Assembly: GCA_018260375.1 (NCBI GenBank)
Contig: JAGLBF010000012.1
Location: 1 to 29,171 of the forward strand
Length of the DNA: 29,171 nucleotides
Direction of reading: 5' to 3'
From: Deinococcus sp.
GTDB taxonomy: Bacteria; Deinococcota; Deinococci; Deinococcales; Deinococcaceae
Below the pieces are notes generated by a model. The model was not told the DNA's origin. It ran no database searches and was given only the letters and a program-made list of their open reading frames with translations. How positions within the stretch are numbered: the stretch's first letter is position 1; the number at the start of each line of letters is the position of its first letter. Shown here in pieces: positions 7,679 to 16,113 of the stretch. Made by a program: the position numbers and the translations under genes.

Positions 7679-9046
7679 TCAGTCTTCGCCTTTTTGACAC
7701 CTTTCCACCAGCCGCCGCGCCACCGCCGGATACCCCCCGTAGTGCAGGTGCAGATAGCTTGCCAGCACGTTGCCCAGCGCATAGCCTTCTACCACCTGTG
7801 TGCCGTCATGAGCCGTCCAGCGGTAAGCGGGGTGCGCGGGCGGGTGCGTCAGCGTGCTGTAATGAAACTCGTGCCCGCGTACTGCCGTGCCTGCAGGCAT
7901 CAGCGGCGAGTCAACCAGAGCCGCCGCGTCACGGTAACCCAGTTGCACTGCGGCACTCATACGGGTGCGGTACGGAATCACCCCGCACATCTCGTACAGC
8001 TGACCGTCTGGGTCTTCCAGCGATTCGCCTAAGTACATCAGGCCGCCGCACTCACCCACCACCGGCCGCCCTGAAGTGGCAAACTCGCGCACGCTGCGCC
8101 GCATAGACTTGTTGGCCGCCAGTGCCGCCGCGTGCGCTTCGGGGTAGCCGCCACCCAGCAGCAAGCCACCCACACCTGCGGGCAAGTGGAGGTCATTCAG
8201 CGGGCTAAATGGAATAAGTTCTGCGCCCGCCAGCCGCAACTCGTCAAGCGCGTCGGGGTAGTAAAAGTGAAAGGCCTGGTCGTAGGCATAAGCAATACGG
8301 GTGGAAGGAAGTGAGATAGGGGTGGTAGAGGCCGCTGCGCTCAGGCGCTGAGGTGCTTTGACGTTCAGGCCCTCTGCCAGCAAGGCTTCTAGGTTTAGAT
8401 ACTGCGCCGCTTCAAGCGCCTTTTGTTCGTCCCAGCTCGCTTGCTCGGCGCTCAAGAGGCCCAGGTGACGCGAGGGCAACGCTAGTTCAGGCTGCTTGAG
8501 TACAAAGCCCAGCACCGGTAAGCCCACCTGCTCAAGGGCCGTTTGACACAGCTGAGCGTGGCGCAGGCTGCCCACTTTGTTCAAAATCACGCCCGCAATG
8601 CGGCTGCCTTGCCCAAAGTCGCGCAACCCCGCAGCCACTGCGGCCACCGTCCGCGCCATGCCGCCTGCGTCTATCACCAGCACCACCGGCACGTCCAACA
8701 GGCGGGCGAGGTCAGCGGTGCTGTGTTCGTCCGTCGTCGGGTCGCGCCCGTCATAAAGGCCCATTACGCCTTCAATCACCGCTACATCTGCGCCCGCAGC
8801 GGCCCGCTCAAACAGGAGCCGCAAGCGTTCAGGCAAAAGCAAAAAGCTGTCTAGGTTGCGCGCTGATCGGCCCGCTGCCCGTGTCAGATGGGTGGGATCC
8901 AGGTAATCTGGCCCCAGCTTAAAAGGTTGCACGCTCAAACCGCGCTTACGCAGGGCCAGACAAATCAGCGCGGCGACGGTGGTTTTGCCGCTGCCTGAGT
9001 GGGGGGCTGCCAGCACAAAACAGGCTGTGTGTTTTGCATCACCCAC
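7679..9046 (-). CDS. cbiA: Cobyrinate a,c-diamide synthase (CbiA/CobB)
   Basis: The enzyme amidates carboxylates a and c of (hydrogeno)cobyrinate using glutamine and ATP. The 455-residue product has a P-loop at residues 14-22 (APHSGSGKT), the substrate segment FKLGPDYLDPTHL and VIEGVMGLYDG. The C-terminal class I glutamine amidotransferase domain has its nucleophile in GECGGLMYLGE (Cys333) and a histidine in SYLHLH near residue 433. All key residues look intact. The start is GTG at 9046, chosen because GGGGAGG lies 7 nt upstream. It follows cobO by 21 bp and so probably shares its transcript. No corrin-ring methylase genes are in the window. Confidence 0.93.
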   Translation of the reverse strand: MGDAKHTACFVLAAPHSGSGKTTVAALICLALRKRGLSVQPFKLGPDYLDPTHLTRAAGRSARNLDSFLLLPERLRLLFERAAAGADVAVIEGVMGLYDGRDPTTDEHSTADLARLLDVPVVLVIDAGGMARTVAAVAAGLRDFGQGSRIAGVILNKVGSLRHAQLCQTALEQVGLPVLGFVLKQPELALPSRHLGLLSAEQASWDEQKALEAAQYLNLEALLAEGLNVKAPQRLSAAASTTPISLPSTRIAYAYDQAFHFYYPDALDELRLAGAELIPFSPLNDLHLPAGVGGLLLGGGYPEAHAAALAANKSMRRSVREFATSGRPVVGECGGLMYLGESLEDPDGQLYEMCGVIPYRTRMSAAVQLGYRDAAALVDSPLMPAGTAVRGHEFHYSTLTHPPAHPAYRWTAHDGTQVVEGYALGNVLASYLHLHYGGYPAVARRLVERCQKGED

Positions 9047-9067
9047 TAGCGGCCTCCCCTCACGCTG

Positions 9068-9703
9068 TCAGTGTTCAATGCCCGCCTGCGCCCCAATCCC
9101 CTGGTCATAGGCGTGCTTGACAGGCTGCATTTCGGTGACGGTCTGGGCATATTCTACCAGTTCGGGCAAGGCGCGGCGCCCTGTAATCACCACGTGCATG
9201 TCGGGGTCACGGCTGTCTAGTGCGGCTTTGACATCGGCCCAGTCTACCCAGCCGTAGCCCAGTGGGTAGGTAAATTCATCCAGCACTATCAGGTCGTACT
9301 CACCGCTGAGGATGGCTGCTTTGGCCTGCGCCCAGCCCTCGGCAGCCAGCACGGCAGAGTGTTCTAGGTCTTTGCTGCGCCAGGTAAAGCCGTCGCCTAA
9401 GCCCTGATACGGCACGCCCAGCACATCAAGCGCGCGGTGTTCGCCAAATTTAGCATGCTCGTGCTTCAAAAACTGAAACAGTTTGCAGCGCAGCCCCCGC
9501 CCCGTTGCGCGCAGTATCAGCCCCAGCGCGGCGGTGGTTTTACCCTTGCCATCGCCCGTATTGACAATCACCAAGCCGCGCCGCCCCTTGCTCACGTCCT
9601 CGCGTTTTTGGTGCTGTGCCCTGGCCTCGGCCAGCTCTTGCATGGCCTTTTCGCGGCGCTGTTCTGTCGTCAACTGGGCGCTTGCCTTGTCCGAATCATT
9701 CAT
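9068..9703 (-). CDS. cobO: Cob(I)yrinic acid a,c-diamide adenosyltransferase (CobO/CobA type)
   Basis: This enzyme transfers the 5'-deoxyadenosyl group from ATP to reduced corrinoids. The 211-residue protein has the family's P-loop TGDGKGKTTAALG at about residues 49-61, the FLKHEHAKFGEH segment, LDEFTYPLGYGW and HVVITGR. The charged N-terminal extension (about 40 residues) is usual for CobO. The ATG overlaps the end of the btuF-like gene by 4 bp (ATGA), and the upstream GAGG serves as a weak ribosome binding site, so translation is probably coupled. Downstream cbiA follows after 21 bp. The assignment is firm. Confidence 0.94.
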   Translation of the reverse strand: MNDSDKASAQLTTEQRREKAMQELAEARAQHQKREDVSKGRRGLVIVNTGDGKGKTTAALGLILRATGRGLRCKLFQFLKHEHAKFGEHRALDVLGVPYQGLGDGFTWRSKDLEHSAVLAAEGWAQAKAAILSGEYDLIVLDEFTYPLGYGWVDWADVKAALDSRDPDMHVVITGRRALPELVEYAQTVTEMQPVKHAYDQGIGAQAGIEH

Positions 9704-10626
9704 TTGAGAACCTCAGGGTGCAGCATGGTTATCAACAAGCGTAGTGCTTGTGGCAGTCTGGGTCCAGGACGCACCAATACGTCATTTTCCTCGCTGCTCG
9801 GCCGGTATACTCGCCCCGTTTTTACGGCGGGAATGGTGTTCCAGCCTGGGCGCTGGCGGGCTTCTTCTGAGCGCAGGCCTACCATCACCTGCGGGGCTGC
9901 ACTCACCACCAGCTCGGGACTGATTTTAGGAAATGGCCCGAGTGGAGCAGGGATCACGTTGCGCCCGCCCGCTTTGGTGATCAGCGTGCCGATAAAGCTG
10001 TTTGGCCCAGCCGCGTAAGGCGTAGGGTCTACTTCGTAGTACACGCTGAGTTTGGGGGCCGCCACCACACTCGCTTGCAAGCGGCCAAGCTCGGCGCGCA
10101 TCTGGGTGATCAGTTGCAGCGCCCGGGTGCTGTGACCGGTCATTTTGCCTAGCGTGGCTATCTTTTCAAAGGTTTCGTTGTAGGTTTGCGCTGTGCCACT
10201 GTACACCGTAAGGCCTGCCGCGCGCAGCTTTTGAGCCAGGCCTGACTTGCCCTCATCAGTAAGCACCAAGTCGGGCTTGAGGGCCACAATCGCCTCTACA
10301 TTGGGCTGGTAGCCGCTGCCCACTTTGGGCCATTTGCTGACCAGACTGGGCGGGTAGTTGCTGTAGGTATCTACCCCCACCACCTGTGCGCCTGCACCGA
10401 TGGCGGCGAGGGTTTCGGTGTGCGAAGGCATCATACTGACGATGCGCTGGGGCTTACGAAGCAACCTCACCGTCTGGCCCGTATCGTCGGTTAAGGTCAT
10501 GGGGTACGGATACTGGCTTTGGCCAGGTGGTACAGGTACGGCCTGGGAGGTTGTCACGGCCTGGGCGCTGCTGAGCAATACCGCAAAGCCAAGCGCGCTC
10601 AATCGGGGGGCAGATAGATTCATCAC
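9700..10626 (-). CDS. BtuF-like periplasmic (corrinoid) binding protein
   Basis: The 308-residue precursor begins with a signal peptide (about residues 1-24, ending near SSAQA). The mature part has the type III (BtuF/FecB) binding fold: LTDDTGQTVRL, QRIVSMMPSHTETLAAIGAG, VVGVDTYSNYP, VGSGYQPNVEAIVALKPDLVLT and a final VLVRPGPRLPQAL. Family members bind vitamin B12, cobinamide or ferric siderophores. The 4-bp overlap with cobO argues for a corrinoid. No BtuC/BtuD genes are adjacent. The start is GTG at 10626 or the next codon ATG at 10623. A TAAGCT box lies 5 nt before the GTG. No B12 riboswitch fits in the 99-bp gap upstream. Confidence 0.82.
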   Translation of the reverse strand: MMNLSAPRLSALGFAVLLSSAQAVTTSQAVPVPPGQSQYPYPMTLTDDTGQTVRLLRKPQRIVSMMPSHTETLAAIGAGAQVVGVDTYSNYPPSLVSKWPKVGSGYQPNVEAIVALKPDLVLTDEGKSGLAQKLRAAGLTVYSGTAQTYNETFEKIATLGKMTGHSTRALQLITQMRAELGRLQASVVAAPKLSVYYEVDPTPYAAGPNSFIGTLITKAGGRNVIPAPLGPFPKISPELVVSAAPQVMVGLRSEEARQRPGWNTIPAVKTGRVYRPSSEENDVLVRPGPRLPQALRLLITMLHPEVLK

Positions 10627-10712
10627 GGTCTAGCTTACTGGGAAATGCAGTGGGCAAGTGGTCAGCTGGTAGCAATATAGGCGCCGGGGTGTGCGGCCCT
10701 CACGGTATAAAG

Positions 10713-10718
10713 TAAAGT
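10713..10718 (+). promoter_or_regulatory. -10 box of leaderless purine permease promoter
   Basis: TAAAGT lies 7 nt before the ATG at 10726, with no ribosome binding site between. An overlapping TATAAA at 10706-10711 is an alternative. No good -35 is seen, and there is no room for a purine riboswitch. Confidence 0.4.
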
Positions 10719-10725
10719 AACCTCT

Positions 10726-12111
10726 ATGACCCCCGCCGAACCCTCAACCATCAGCGCACTAGACCGTTATTTTGGGCTCAGCGAGCAAGGCAGCACTGTC
10801 AGCCGCGAGGTGCGAGCGGGCCTTACCACCTTTTTGACCATGAGCTACATTCTGTTTGTTAACCCGCAGGTTCTGGGGGCCGCTATACATATCCCCAACG
10901 CACCCACACAACTGCTGATGTCCACGGCCCTTTCAGCGGCGGCTGGCTCGCTGATGATGGGTCTGGTCGCCCGCTACCCTTTTGCACAGGCACCCGGCAT
11001 GGGCCTCAACGCCTTTTTTGCGTTTACGGTTGTTATCGCCATGCATATCCCCTGGCAAACCGCGCTGGGGGCGGTGTTTATTTCAGGTGGGCTGTTTGTG
11101 CTGCTGAGTATACTGGGAGCGCGTCAGGCTATTGTACAGGCTATACCACTCAGCCTTAAGCTGGCGATCACGGCCGGTATCGGGGCCTTTTTGGCTTTTT
11201 TGGGACTCAAGGGCGCGGGCCTTGTGGTCAGCAACCCCGCTACCTTGTTGGGCCTGGGCAAGCTGACCAATCCCACTGCTTGGATAGCCTTACTGGGGCT
11301 GCTGATCAGTGCAGGGTTGCTCAGCCGCAAAGTCAATGGGGCGATTTTGTGGGGCATTCTGGTAACCACCCTGACCGCTATCGTCACCCACGCTGCTGTC
11401 TATGCAGGCGGGCCGCAGGGGGCCTTGCAAGCTTTTCCTGGGCTGAGTGGCACACTGGGCGTTTTCGGCCTTCCGGTGTGGCCCAGCGACCTGATAGGCC
11501 AGCTAGATATCAAAGGTGCACTGGGACTGGGCCTGCTGAGCGTGGTCTTTACTTTCTTTTTTGTTGACTTTTTTGATGCCACAGGTACGCTTACCGGTCT
11601 AGCGCAGCGAGCAGGCTACTTGCAAGAAGACGGCAATATGCCCCGCTCACGCCGCCTGTTTGCGATGGACGGCCTAGCGGCGATGTTCGGGGCACTGATG
11701 GGCAGCAGCACCACCACCGCGTACATCGAATCAGCCGCAGGCATCAGCGAGGGCGGGCGCACGGGCCTGACCGCTGTTACTGTGGGCCTCTTATTTTTGC
11801 TCAGCATGTTCTTGTGGCCCCTCGCCGCCGCTATCCCCGAAGCTGCCACCGCCCCTGCTTTAATTTTGGTGGGCTCCATGATGATGGAAGGACTAAAACG
11901 TATAGACTGGGAAGACAGTTCTGAAAGTATCCCTGCCTTTTTAACTATTATGGCTATGCCTCTTACTTTTTCTATCGCAAACGGTGTCAGCCTTGGGGTG
12001 ATTAGCTACTGCGCTATTAAACTTATCAGCGGTGAAGCACGCAAGGTTAGCCCTATCTTGTATGGTGTAGCTGCGTTATTATTAATCCGTTACATCTGGC
12101 TTAGCGAATAA
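10726..12111 (+). CDS. NCS2 family (AzgA/PbuG-type) purine permease
   Basis: This 461-residue protein is a proton symporter of the nucleobase-cation-symport-2 group, of the adenine/guanine/hypoxanthine (AzgA, PbuG, GhxP) branch. The signatures seen are LDRYFGL at the N-terminus, TTFLTMSYILFVNP and FAQAPGMGLNAFFAF in the substrate site region. Also present are DFFDATGTLTGLAQRAGYL and STTTAYIESAAGISEGGRTG. About 12-14 hydrophobic segments are present and the length is normal. It diverges from the btuF-like gene and converges on the cytochrome c gene. Which base it carries cannot be told. The last 60 codons use noticeably more A/T-rich codons than the rest. Confidence 0.9.
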   Translation: MTPAEPSTISALDRYFGLSEQGSTVSREVRAGLTTFLTMSYILFVNPQVLGAAIHIPNAPTQLLMSTALSAAAGSLMMGLVARYPFAQAPGMGLNAFFAFTVVIAMHIPWQTALGAVFISGGLFVLLSILGARQAIVQAIPLSLKLAITAGIGAFLAFLGLKGAGLVVSNPATLLGLGKLTNPTAWIALLGLLISAGLLSRKVNGAILWGILVTTLTAIVTHAAVYAGGPQGALQAFPGLSGTLGVFGLPVWPSDLIGQLDIKGALGLGLLSVVFTFFFVDFFDATGTLTGLAQRAGYLQEDGNMPRSRRLFAMDGLAAMFGALMGSSTTTAYIESAAGISEGGRTGLTAVTVGLLFLLSMFLWPLAAAIPEAATAPALILVGSMMMEGLKRIDWEDSSESIPAFLTIMAMPLTFSIANGVSLGVISYCAIKLISGEARKVSPILYGVAALLLIRYIWLSE

Positions 12112-12160
12112 CTGCTTGTACTATCGCAAAGTCCGTATTACGGATATCTGTATTTTATAA

Positions 12161-12198
12161 AAGCATAGCCTGCTGTTGGTAGACAGCAGGCTATGCTT
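12161..12198. terminator. Perfect 16-bp stem hairpin, probable terminator
   Basis: AAGCATAGCCTGCTGT and its exact reverse complement are separated by the 6-nt loop TGGTAG. The hairpin starts about 50 bp past the permease stop and sits between convergent genes. The stem ends in CTT and is followed by an AT-rich but not T-only run, so it is either a terminator or an mRNA 3'-end stabiliser. Confidence 0.6.
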
Positions 12199-12395
12199 AA
12201 TTCAGATTGTTATGCTCATGATGCACTGGCGTTTGCTAAGCATCTGCCAGGTACAGAGTGAACAGGCAAAACGTAGTTGCTGGCATAAGTAGAGCGCATT
12301 CGGGCGCTTTCCTCAGATACGCGCAACTGTAATTGGGAGCCGCTGATCACCCGTCTAAACGACAAAGACCATCTGGCATCAGTAGCGCTCCTGTA

Positions 12396-12429
12396 TCTTT
12401 AGCTCTGCTGTGTCTTTAGCTCTGCTGTG
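12396..12429. repeat. 17-bp tandem duplication
   Basis: TCTTTAGCTCTGCTGTG occurs twice in a row without mismatch, just after the cytochrome gene's stop on the minus strand. Confidence 0.9.
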
Positions 12430-12432
12430 TGT

Positions 12433-13230
12433 TTACTGCAAAGTCTTTAAGAAGGCGTGGATATCATTGGTCTGCGCTTCACTCACTTGCTCAAGAGCAA
12501 AGCGCGGCATCATCGTTGCCAGGGTTTTATCAGGAGCTTTTCCGTTATGTATTGCGTCTTGGAACTGGGCATCTGTCCAGGACTTGGGGCCGTCAGCAGT
12601 CGTCAGGTCTGGCCCCATGCCGCCTTTGGCTTCTGCGCCGTGACAGGCCGCGCAGTTAGCCGCAAAGACTGCTTTACCCGAATCAGCATTGCCTGCCCCT
12701 GCACTACCTGCGGCGGGGGCTGTTGCTGTACCTGACGCTGTTGCTGCGCCTGCAGCGGGCGCCTCACCAGAAGGATTGCTGGCGCTGGTTGGCTCGGCAG
12801 TACCATTGGCAGAAGGCTCACCATTACTCTTGCTGGTAGCCACCGCTACCGCGCCCTGAGTGGCTGAAGCGTTGGCTCCACCAGCGGGGGCAGGCTGGCC
12901 TGCAGGCGTTTCAGGGCTGGTGGCAGTGGTCTGACCAGCGGCCGTGCCTTCTGTGCCTGTGGCTGTGCCTTCTGCGCTTGCGGCTGTGCCTTCTGCGCTT
13001 GCGGCTGTGCCTTCTGCGCCTGCGGCCGTGCCTTCTGTGCTTGCGGTTGTGCCCTCTGCGCCTGCGGCTGTGCCTTCTGTGCTTGCGGCTGTGCCTTCGC
13101 CTTCTGCACCTGCTGTGGCTGCGGCTTCATGCTTGGTGGTGCCCAGGGTATAGGCTGCAAACCCGCCGCCAATCGTACCCAAGAGCAGCAGCGCTACAGT
13201 AAGAACAAATGTACCTTTGAGGTTATTCAT
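12433..13230 (-). CDS. Membrane-anchored monohaem cytochrome c with heptad-repeat linker
   Basis: The 265-residue protein has an N-terminal hydrophobic anchor or signal (about residues 7-29). A long low-complexity linker rich in Ala, Gly, Thr and Ser runs from about residue 35 to 180. The C-terminal domain is a class I cytochrome c. The haem site is CAACH (Cys193, Cys196, His197) and the probable axial Met is in TMMPRF (Met240/241). The GAEAKGGMGPDLT stretch after the haem site is typical of small electron carriers. Residues 45-100 are eight consecutive 7-residue units EGTAAxx. The linker would hold the haem domain away from the membrane, as in tethered electron carriers of the respiratory chain; the partner is unknown. 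The start has no strong ribosome binding site; TACTTT lies 9 nt before the ATG. Confidence 0.88.
   Translation of the reverse strand: MNNLKGTFVLTVALLLLGTIGGGFAAYTLGTTKHEAAATAGAEGEGTAASTEGTAAGAEGTTASTEGTAAGAEGTAASAEGTAASAEGTATGTEGTAAGQTTATSPETPAGQPAPAGGANASATQGAVAVATSKSNGEPSANGTAEPTSASNPSGEAPAAGAATASGTATAPAAGSAGAGNADSGKAVFAANCAACHGAEAKGGMGPDLTTADGPKSWTDAQFQDAIHNGKAPDKTLATMMPRFALEQVSEAQTNDIHAFLKTLQ
12931..13098. repeat. 21-bp coding tandem repeat (eight units) in the cytochrome linker
   Basis: Eight 21-bp units encode the heptads EGT-A/T-A/T-x-x. The third base and the last two codons vary a little, but the phase never changes. This is a coding minisatellite and could change copy number by slippage or recombination without loss of frame. 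Confidence 0.85.
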
Positions 13231-13356
13231 ATAGCCTACAAAGTATCACAGCGGCGCAGGGATATTTGCCGCCCGCGCCGCTTTATCAGGTATTTAGTTT
13301 GCTAGAAATCTGTACCGTTGTCCGTACGGCCCAGCCTGCTCACTCAAGCGTTCAGG

Positions 13357-13980
<624 letters not shown>

Positions 13981-14074
13981 AAAATTCTCCTATACCTGCA
14001 GCGAATACCAGCGCAGGATTTAACCCCAGTGTAATCGCCGCGCGGTTCGTTTGGGCGGCACGACTCTTGACCTT

Positions 14075-14113
14075 GTCTTAAGGAGCAGTCTTACGAAGCA
14101 GTCTTAAGGAGCG
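14075..14113. repeat. 13-bp tandem repeat (three units) upstream of sodA
   Basis: The three units are GTCTTAAGGAGCA, GTCTTACGAAGCA and GTCTTAAGGAGCG. They lie about 95-135 bp upstream of the sodA start and just past the end of the pseudouridine synthase gene. Confidence 0.85.
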
Positions 14114-14152
14114 GTATCAGCCGCCAGCCGCTGACACATCCTCAACCCTCAC

Positions 14153-15094
14153 TCACACACGGTCAGCCGGCCACTCACCGCCTAAGCCCACCCAGGCTTG
14201 GATCAGGTCATCGGGAGCGGGCGCCTGAAGCTGCAAGGGGTCGCCGCTCACAGGGTGAGGAATTTCTAGTTTCCAGGCGTGAAGGGCTTGACGTCCAATG
14301 ACCTCGCTGGGCCGCCCGTACACCGCGTCACCCAGTATGGCGCTGCCCAAGTGCATCAGATGAACGCGAATTTGGTGGGTTCGGCCTGTGCGCGGCTCAC
14401 ACTGCACCAGAGCCAGGGTGCGCCCGTGTCCGTCTGGGTGCTGAGCTAGCGGTACAAAGCGGGTTTGGGCCTCACGCGAAGCGGCCCCGCCTACCATCAT
14501 GCGCTGGCGCTGTAGGGGGTCGCGCCCAATAGGAGCATCTACATTCACGCTCTGGGCGGCTTTCCACTGGCCCGCTGCAATCGCTAGGTAGGTCTTTTGG
14601 GTGTGGCGCTCTTTAAAGCTGCTTGCCAAAGCCGCGTGTGCCGCCACCGTTTTGGCAACTACTATTACGCCACTGGTGTCTTTGTCAAGCCTGTGGACGA
14701 TGCCGGGGCGGTAGCCGCCTTCGGTGTCATAGTCCTCTTGCTGCGGCAAACTCATGCGCCCCAGCAAGGCATTGACCAGGGTACCGCTTTGCACGCTGCC
14801 TGCGGGGTGGGTGGTCATGCCCGGGGGCTTGTTGATGGCGATAAGGTGATCATCTTCGTATAAAATATCCAGCGGCACGTCTTCGGGGTCTATGCGGGGA
14901 ATGCTGACCTGCGGCGCTTGCCACTGCAAGGTTTCGCCGCCGCGCAGCTTAAAGCTCGCCTTACTGACCACCACGCCGTCAACCATCACCTGCCTGTCGG
15001 CAATCAGGACGGCGGCCTGCGAACGCGACATCTGTGCCAGGTCGCTCAGCACGCTGTCTAGGCGGCCGGGGGTAGGTACGGGGGTATGGTTCAT
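14153..15094 (-). CDS. RluA-family 23S rRNA pseudouridine synthase (RluD-like)
   Basis: The 313-residue protein has an N-terminal S4 RNA-binding domain (about residues 10-60, with VMVDGVVVSKASFKLRGGE). The RluA-type catalytic domain follows. The catalytic Asp137 is in GIVHRLDKDTSG; LYEDDHLIAINKPPGM and EPRTGRTHQIRVHL are the other family motifs. It isomerises specific uridines to pseudouridine, most likely in helix 69 of 23S rRNA if it is a true RluD. A GTG at 15103 is also in frame but lies almost on top of GAGGAGAA; the ATG at 15094 has better spacing. A 15-bp tandem repeat lies directly upstream of the ribosome binding site. Confidence 0.9.
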   Translation of the reverse strand: MNHTPVPTPGRLDSVLSDLAQMSRSQAAVLIADRQVMVDGVVVSKASFKLRGGETLQWQAPQVSIPRIDPEDVPLDILYEDDHLIAINKPPGMTTHPAGSVQSGTLVNALLGRMSLPQQEDYDTEGGYRPGIVHRLDKDTSGVIVVAKTVAAHAALASSFKERHTQKTYLAIAAGQWKAAQSVNVDAPIGRDPLQRQRMMVGGAASREAQTRFVPLAQHPDGHGRTLALVQCEPRTGRTHQIRVHLMHLGSAILGDAVYGRPSEVIGRQALHAWKLEIPHPVSGDPLQLQAPAPDDLIQAWVGLGGEWPADRV

Positions 15095-15109
15095 GGGCTT
15101 CACTTCTCC

Positions 15110-15160
15110 TCAGAATATAGGGGCTCAAAATACACGGGCTCAGAATACAGGGGCTCAAAA
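15110..15160. repeat. 15-bp tandem repeat (3.4 units) in the rluD-like leader
   Basis: Units at 15110-15124, 15125-15139 and 15140-15154 follow the pattern TCA(G/A)AATA(T/C)A(G/C)GGGC, with a partial fourth TCAAAA. The array ends about 16 bp before the chosen ATG and its edge meets the ribosome binding site GAGGAGAA. Confidence 0.88.
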
Positions 15161-15190
15161 GTCGGCGGTGGGTCACGGTGATGGACGGGT

Positions 15191-15219
15191 AAAAAAAGAT
15201 AACGCCGGGAATAATCTTT
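15191..15219 (-). terminator. Possible terminator of the phosphoesterase gene
   Basis: On the minus strand AAAGAT and ATCTTT can pair across a GC-rich loop and are followed by a run of T residues (seven in total). The stem is weak and A/T rich, but its place about 45 bp past the phosphoesterase stop fits a terminator. Confidence 0.4.
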
Positions 15220-15227
15220 GTGCCACA

Positions 15228-15265
15228 GGCTGACACCTGGGCGCTAGGCTGGTACCTGGGCGCTA
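15228..15265. repeat. 19-bp tandem duplication at the phosphoesterase 3' end
   Basis: Two adjacent 19-bp units, 15228-15246 and 15247-15265, differ only at two or three bases around GACACC/GGTACC. The second unit ends on the stop codon of the phosphoesterase gene. Confidence 0.85.
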
Positions 15266-15961
15266 TTCCAATTCCAGCAGCTTAGGCTGAAACTTCAGCA
15301 CGTCGGCGGCGACCAGGTGGGTGGGTATCCCCGCCCACTGCTGCAAACTGCGCTCTAGGGCCACGCCATGCAGGTGCCCGTAGACTACTTGGTCAGGCTG
15401 ATACTGTTCGATCAGGTCGGTAAAGGCGGTAGGGACAAACTGCGGGGAGGTCGGCGGGTAGTGAAGCATCAGCACGGTGTGGGTGTGCGGGTCAGACAGC
15501 TTGCGGGCAGCTTGCAGTGACAGGCGCAGGCGCTCAGCTTCGCGGGCGTAAATTTTGCTGTCTTCGGGGCCAAAGCCCTCAGCCTGCGGGGTTATCCAGC
15601 CGCGCGTACCGCACACAATCACATTGCCAAAGCGCAGCGCGTCATTTTGCACGGCGTACATATCTGCTGGCAGTGCGGCCCGCAGGCGGCTGATGGTCGG
15701 CCACCAGTAGTCATGGTTGCCGCGCAGCAACACCTTTTTGCCGGGCATCGCCGCAACATGGCTGAGGTCGGTCAGCGCGTCTTCTAGCCGCATGGCCCAC
15801 GACAAGTCACCGGGCAACAACACCAGGTCTTCTGGGCCAACTTGCTGCGCCCAGGCCTCAAAAATGGCCTCAGGATGCCCTGCCCACTGCGGCCCGAACA
15901 CAGTCATGGGCTTGGGCGCGGTGTAGGCAAGGTGCAGATCAGCAATGGCAAAAACGCGCAT
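15263..15961 (-). CDS. Calcineurin-like metallophosphoesterase
   Basis: The 232-residue protein carries the five metal-binding blocks of the calcineurin-like superfamily: IADLHL (residues 6-11), LLPGDLSWAM, LLRGNHDYWW, MLHYPP and YGHLHG. Such enzymes use a two-metal centre on phosphomonoesters, diesters or nucleotides; the substrate here is not predictable. The ATG at 15961 was chosen because GGGAGAA lies just upstream and the family begins with this strand; an in-frame codon 18 bp earlier has no support. It is cytoplasmic, with no signal peptide. It follows tRNA-Pro and a terminator hairpin on the same strand. Confidence 0.88.
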   Translation of the reverse strand: MRVFAIADLHLAYTAPKPMTVFGPQWAGHPEAIFEAWAQQVGPEDLVLLPGDLSWAMRLEDALTDLSHVAAMPGKKVLLRGNHDYWWPTISRLRAALPADMYAVQNDALRFGNVIVCGTRGWITPQAEGFGPEDSKIYAREAERLRLSLQAARKLSDPHTHTVLMLHYPPTSPQFVPTAFTDLIEQYQPDQVVYGHLHGVALERSLQQWAGIPTHLVAADVLKFQPKLLELE

Positions 15962-15985
15962 ACAAAGTTCTCCCAACACAGCATC

Positions 15986-16018
15986 AATAAAAGCCTTCCA
16001 GCAGCACCCCAGGAAGGC
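15986..16018 (-). terminator. Rho-independent terminator of tRNA-Pro
   Basis: On the minus strand the 7-bp stem GCCTTCC...GGAAGGC is followed by TTTTATT. It lies about 19 bp past the tRNA 3' end and directly before the phosphoesterase gene. Confidence 0.8.
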
Positions 16019-16032
16019 CCTTTGTTGTTCTC

Positions 16033-16113
<81 letters not shown>

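Larger units (their letters stand above)
12112..12432. other. Convergent intergenic region with hairpins and a direct repeat
   Basis: This 321-bp gap between convergent genes holds a small palindrome TCCGTA-T-TACGGA (12132-12144), a perfect 16-bp hairpin (12161-12198), a weak AGCGC/GCGCT hairpin near 12295 and a 17-bp tandem repeat (12396-12429). I see no coding frame with family features. Confidence 0.6.

Noticed and set aside
10627..10725. Cobalamin riboswitch upstream of the btuF-like gene
   Set aside because: The gap is only 99 bp, lacks a B12-box-like sequence and also holds the divergent permease promoter.
12944..13098. Regular spacing of near-identical units suggested a CRISPR array
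   Set aside because: There are no spacers: units are directly adjacent, in frame and code for heptads in the cytochrome linker.
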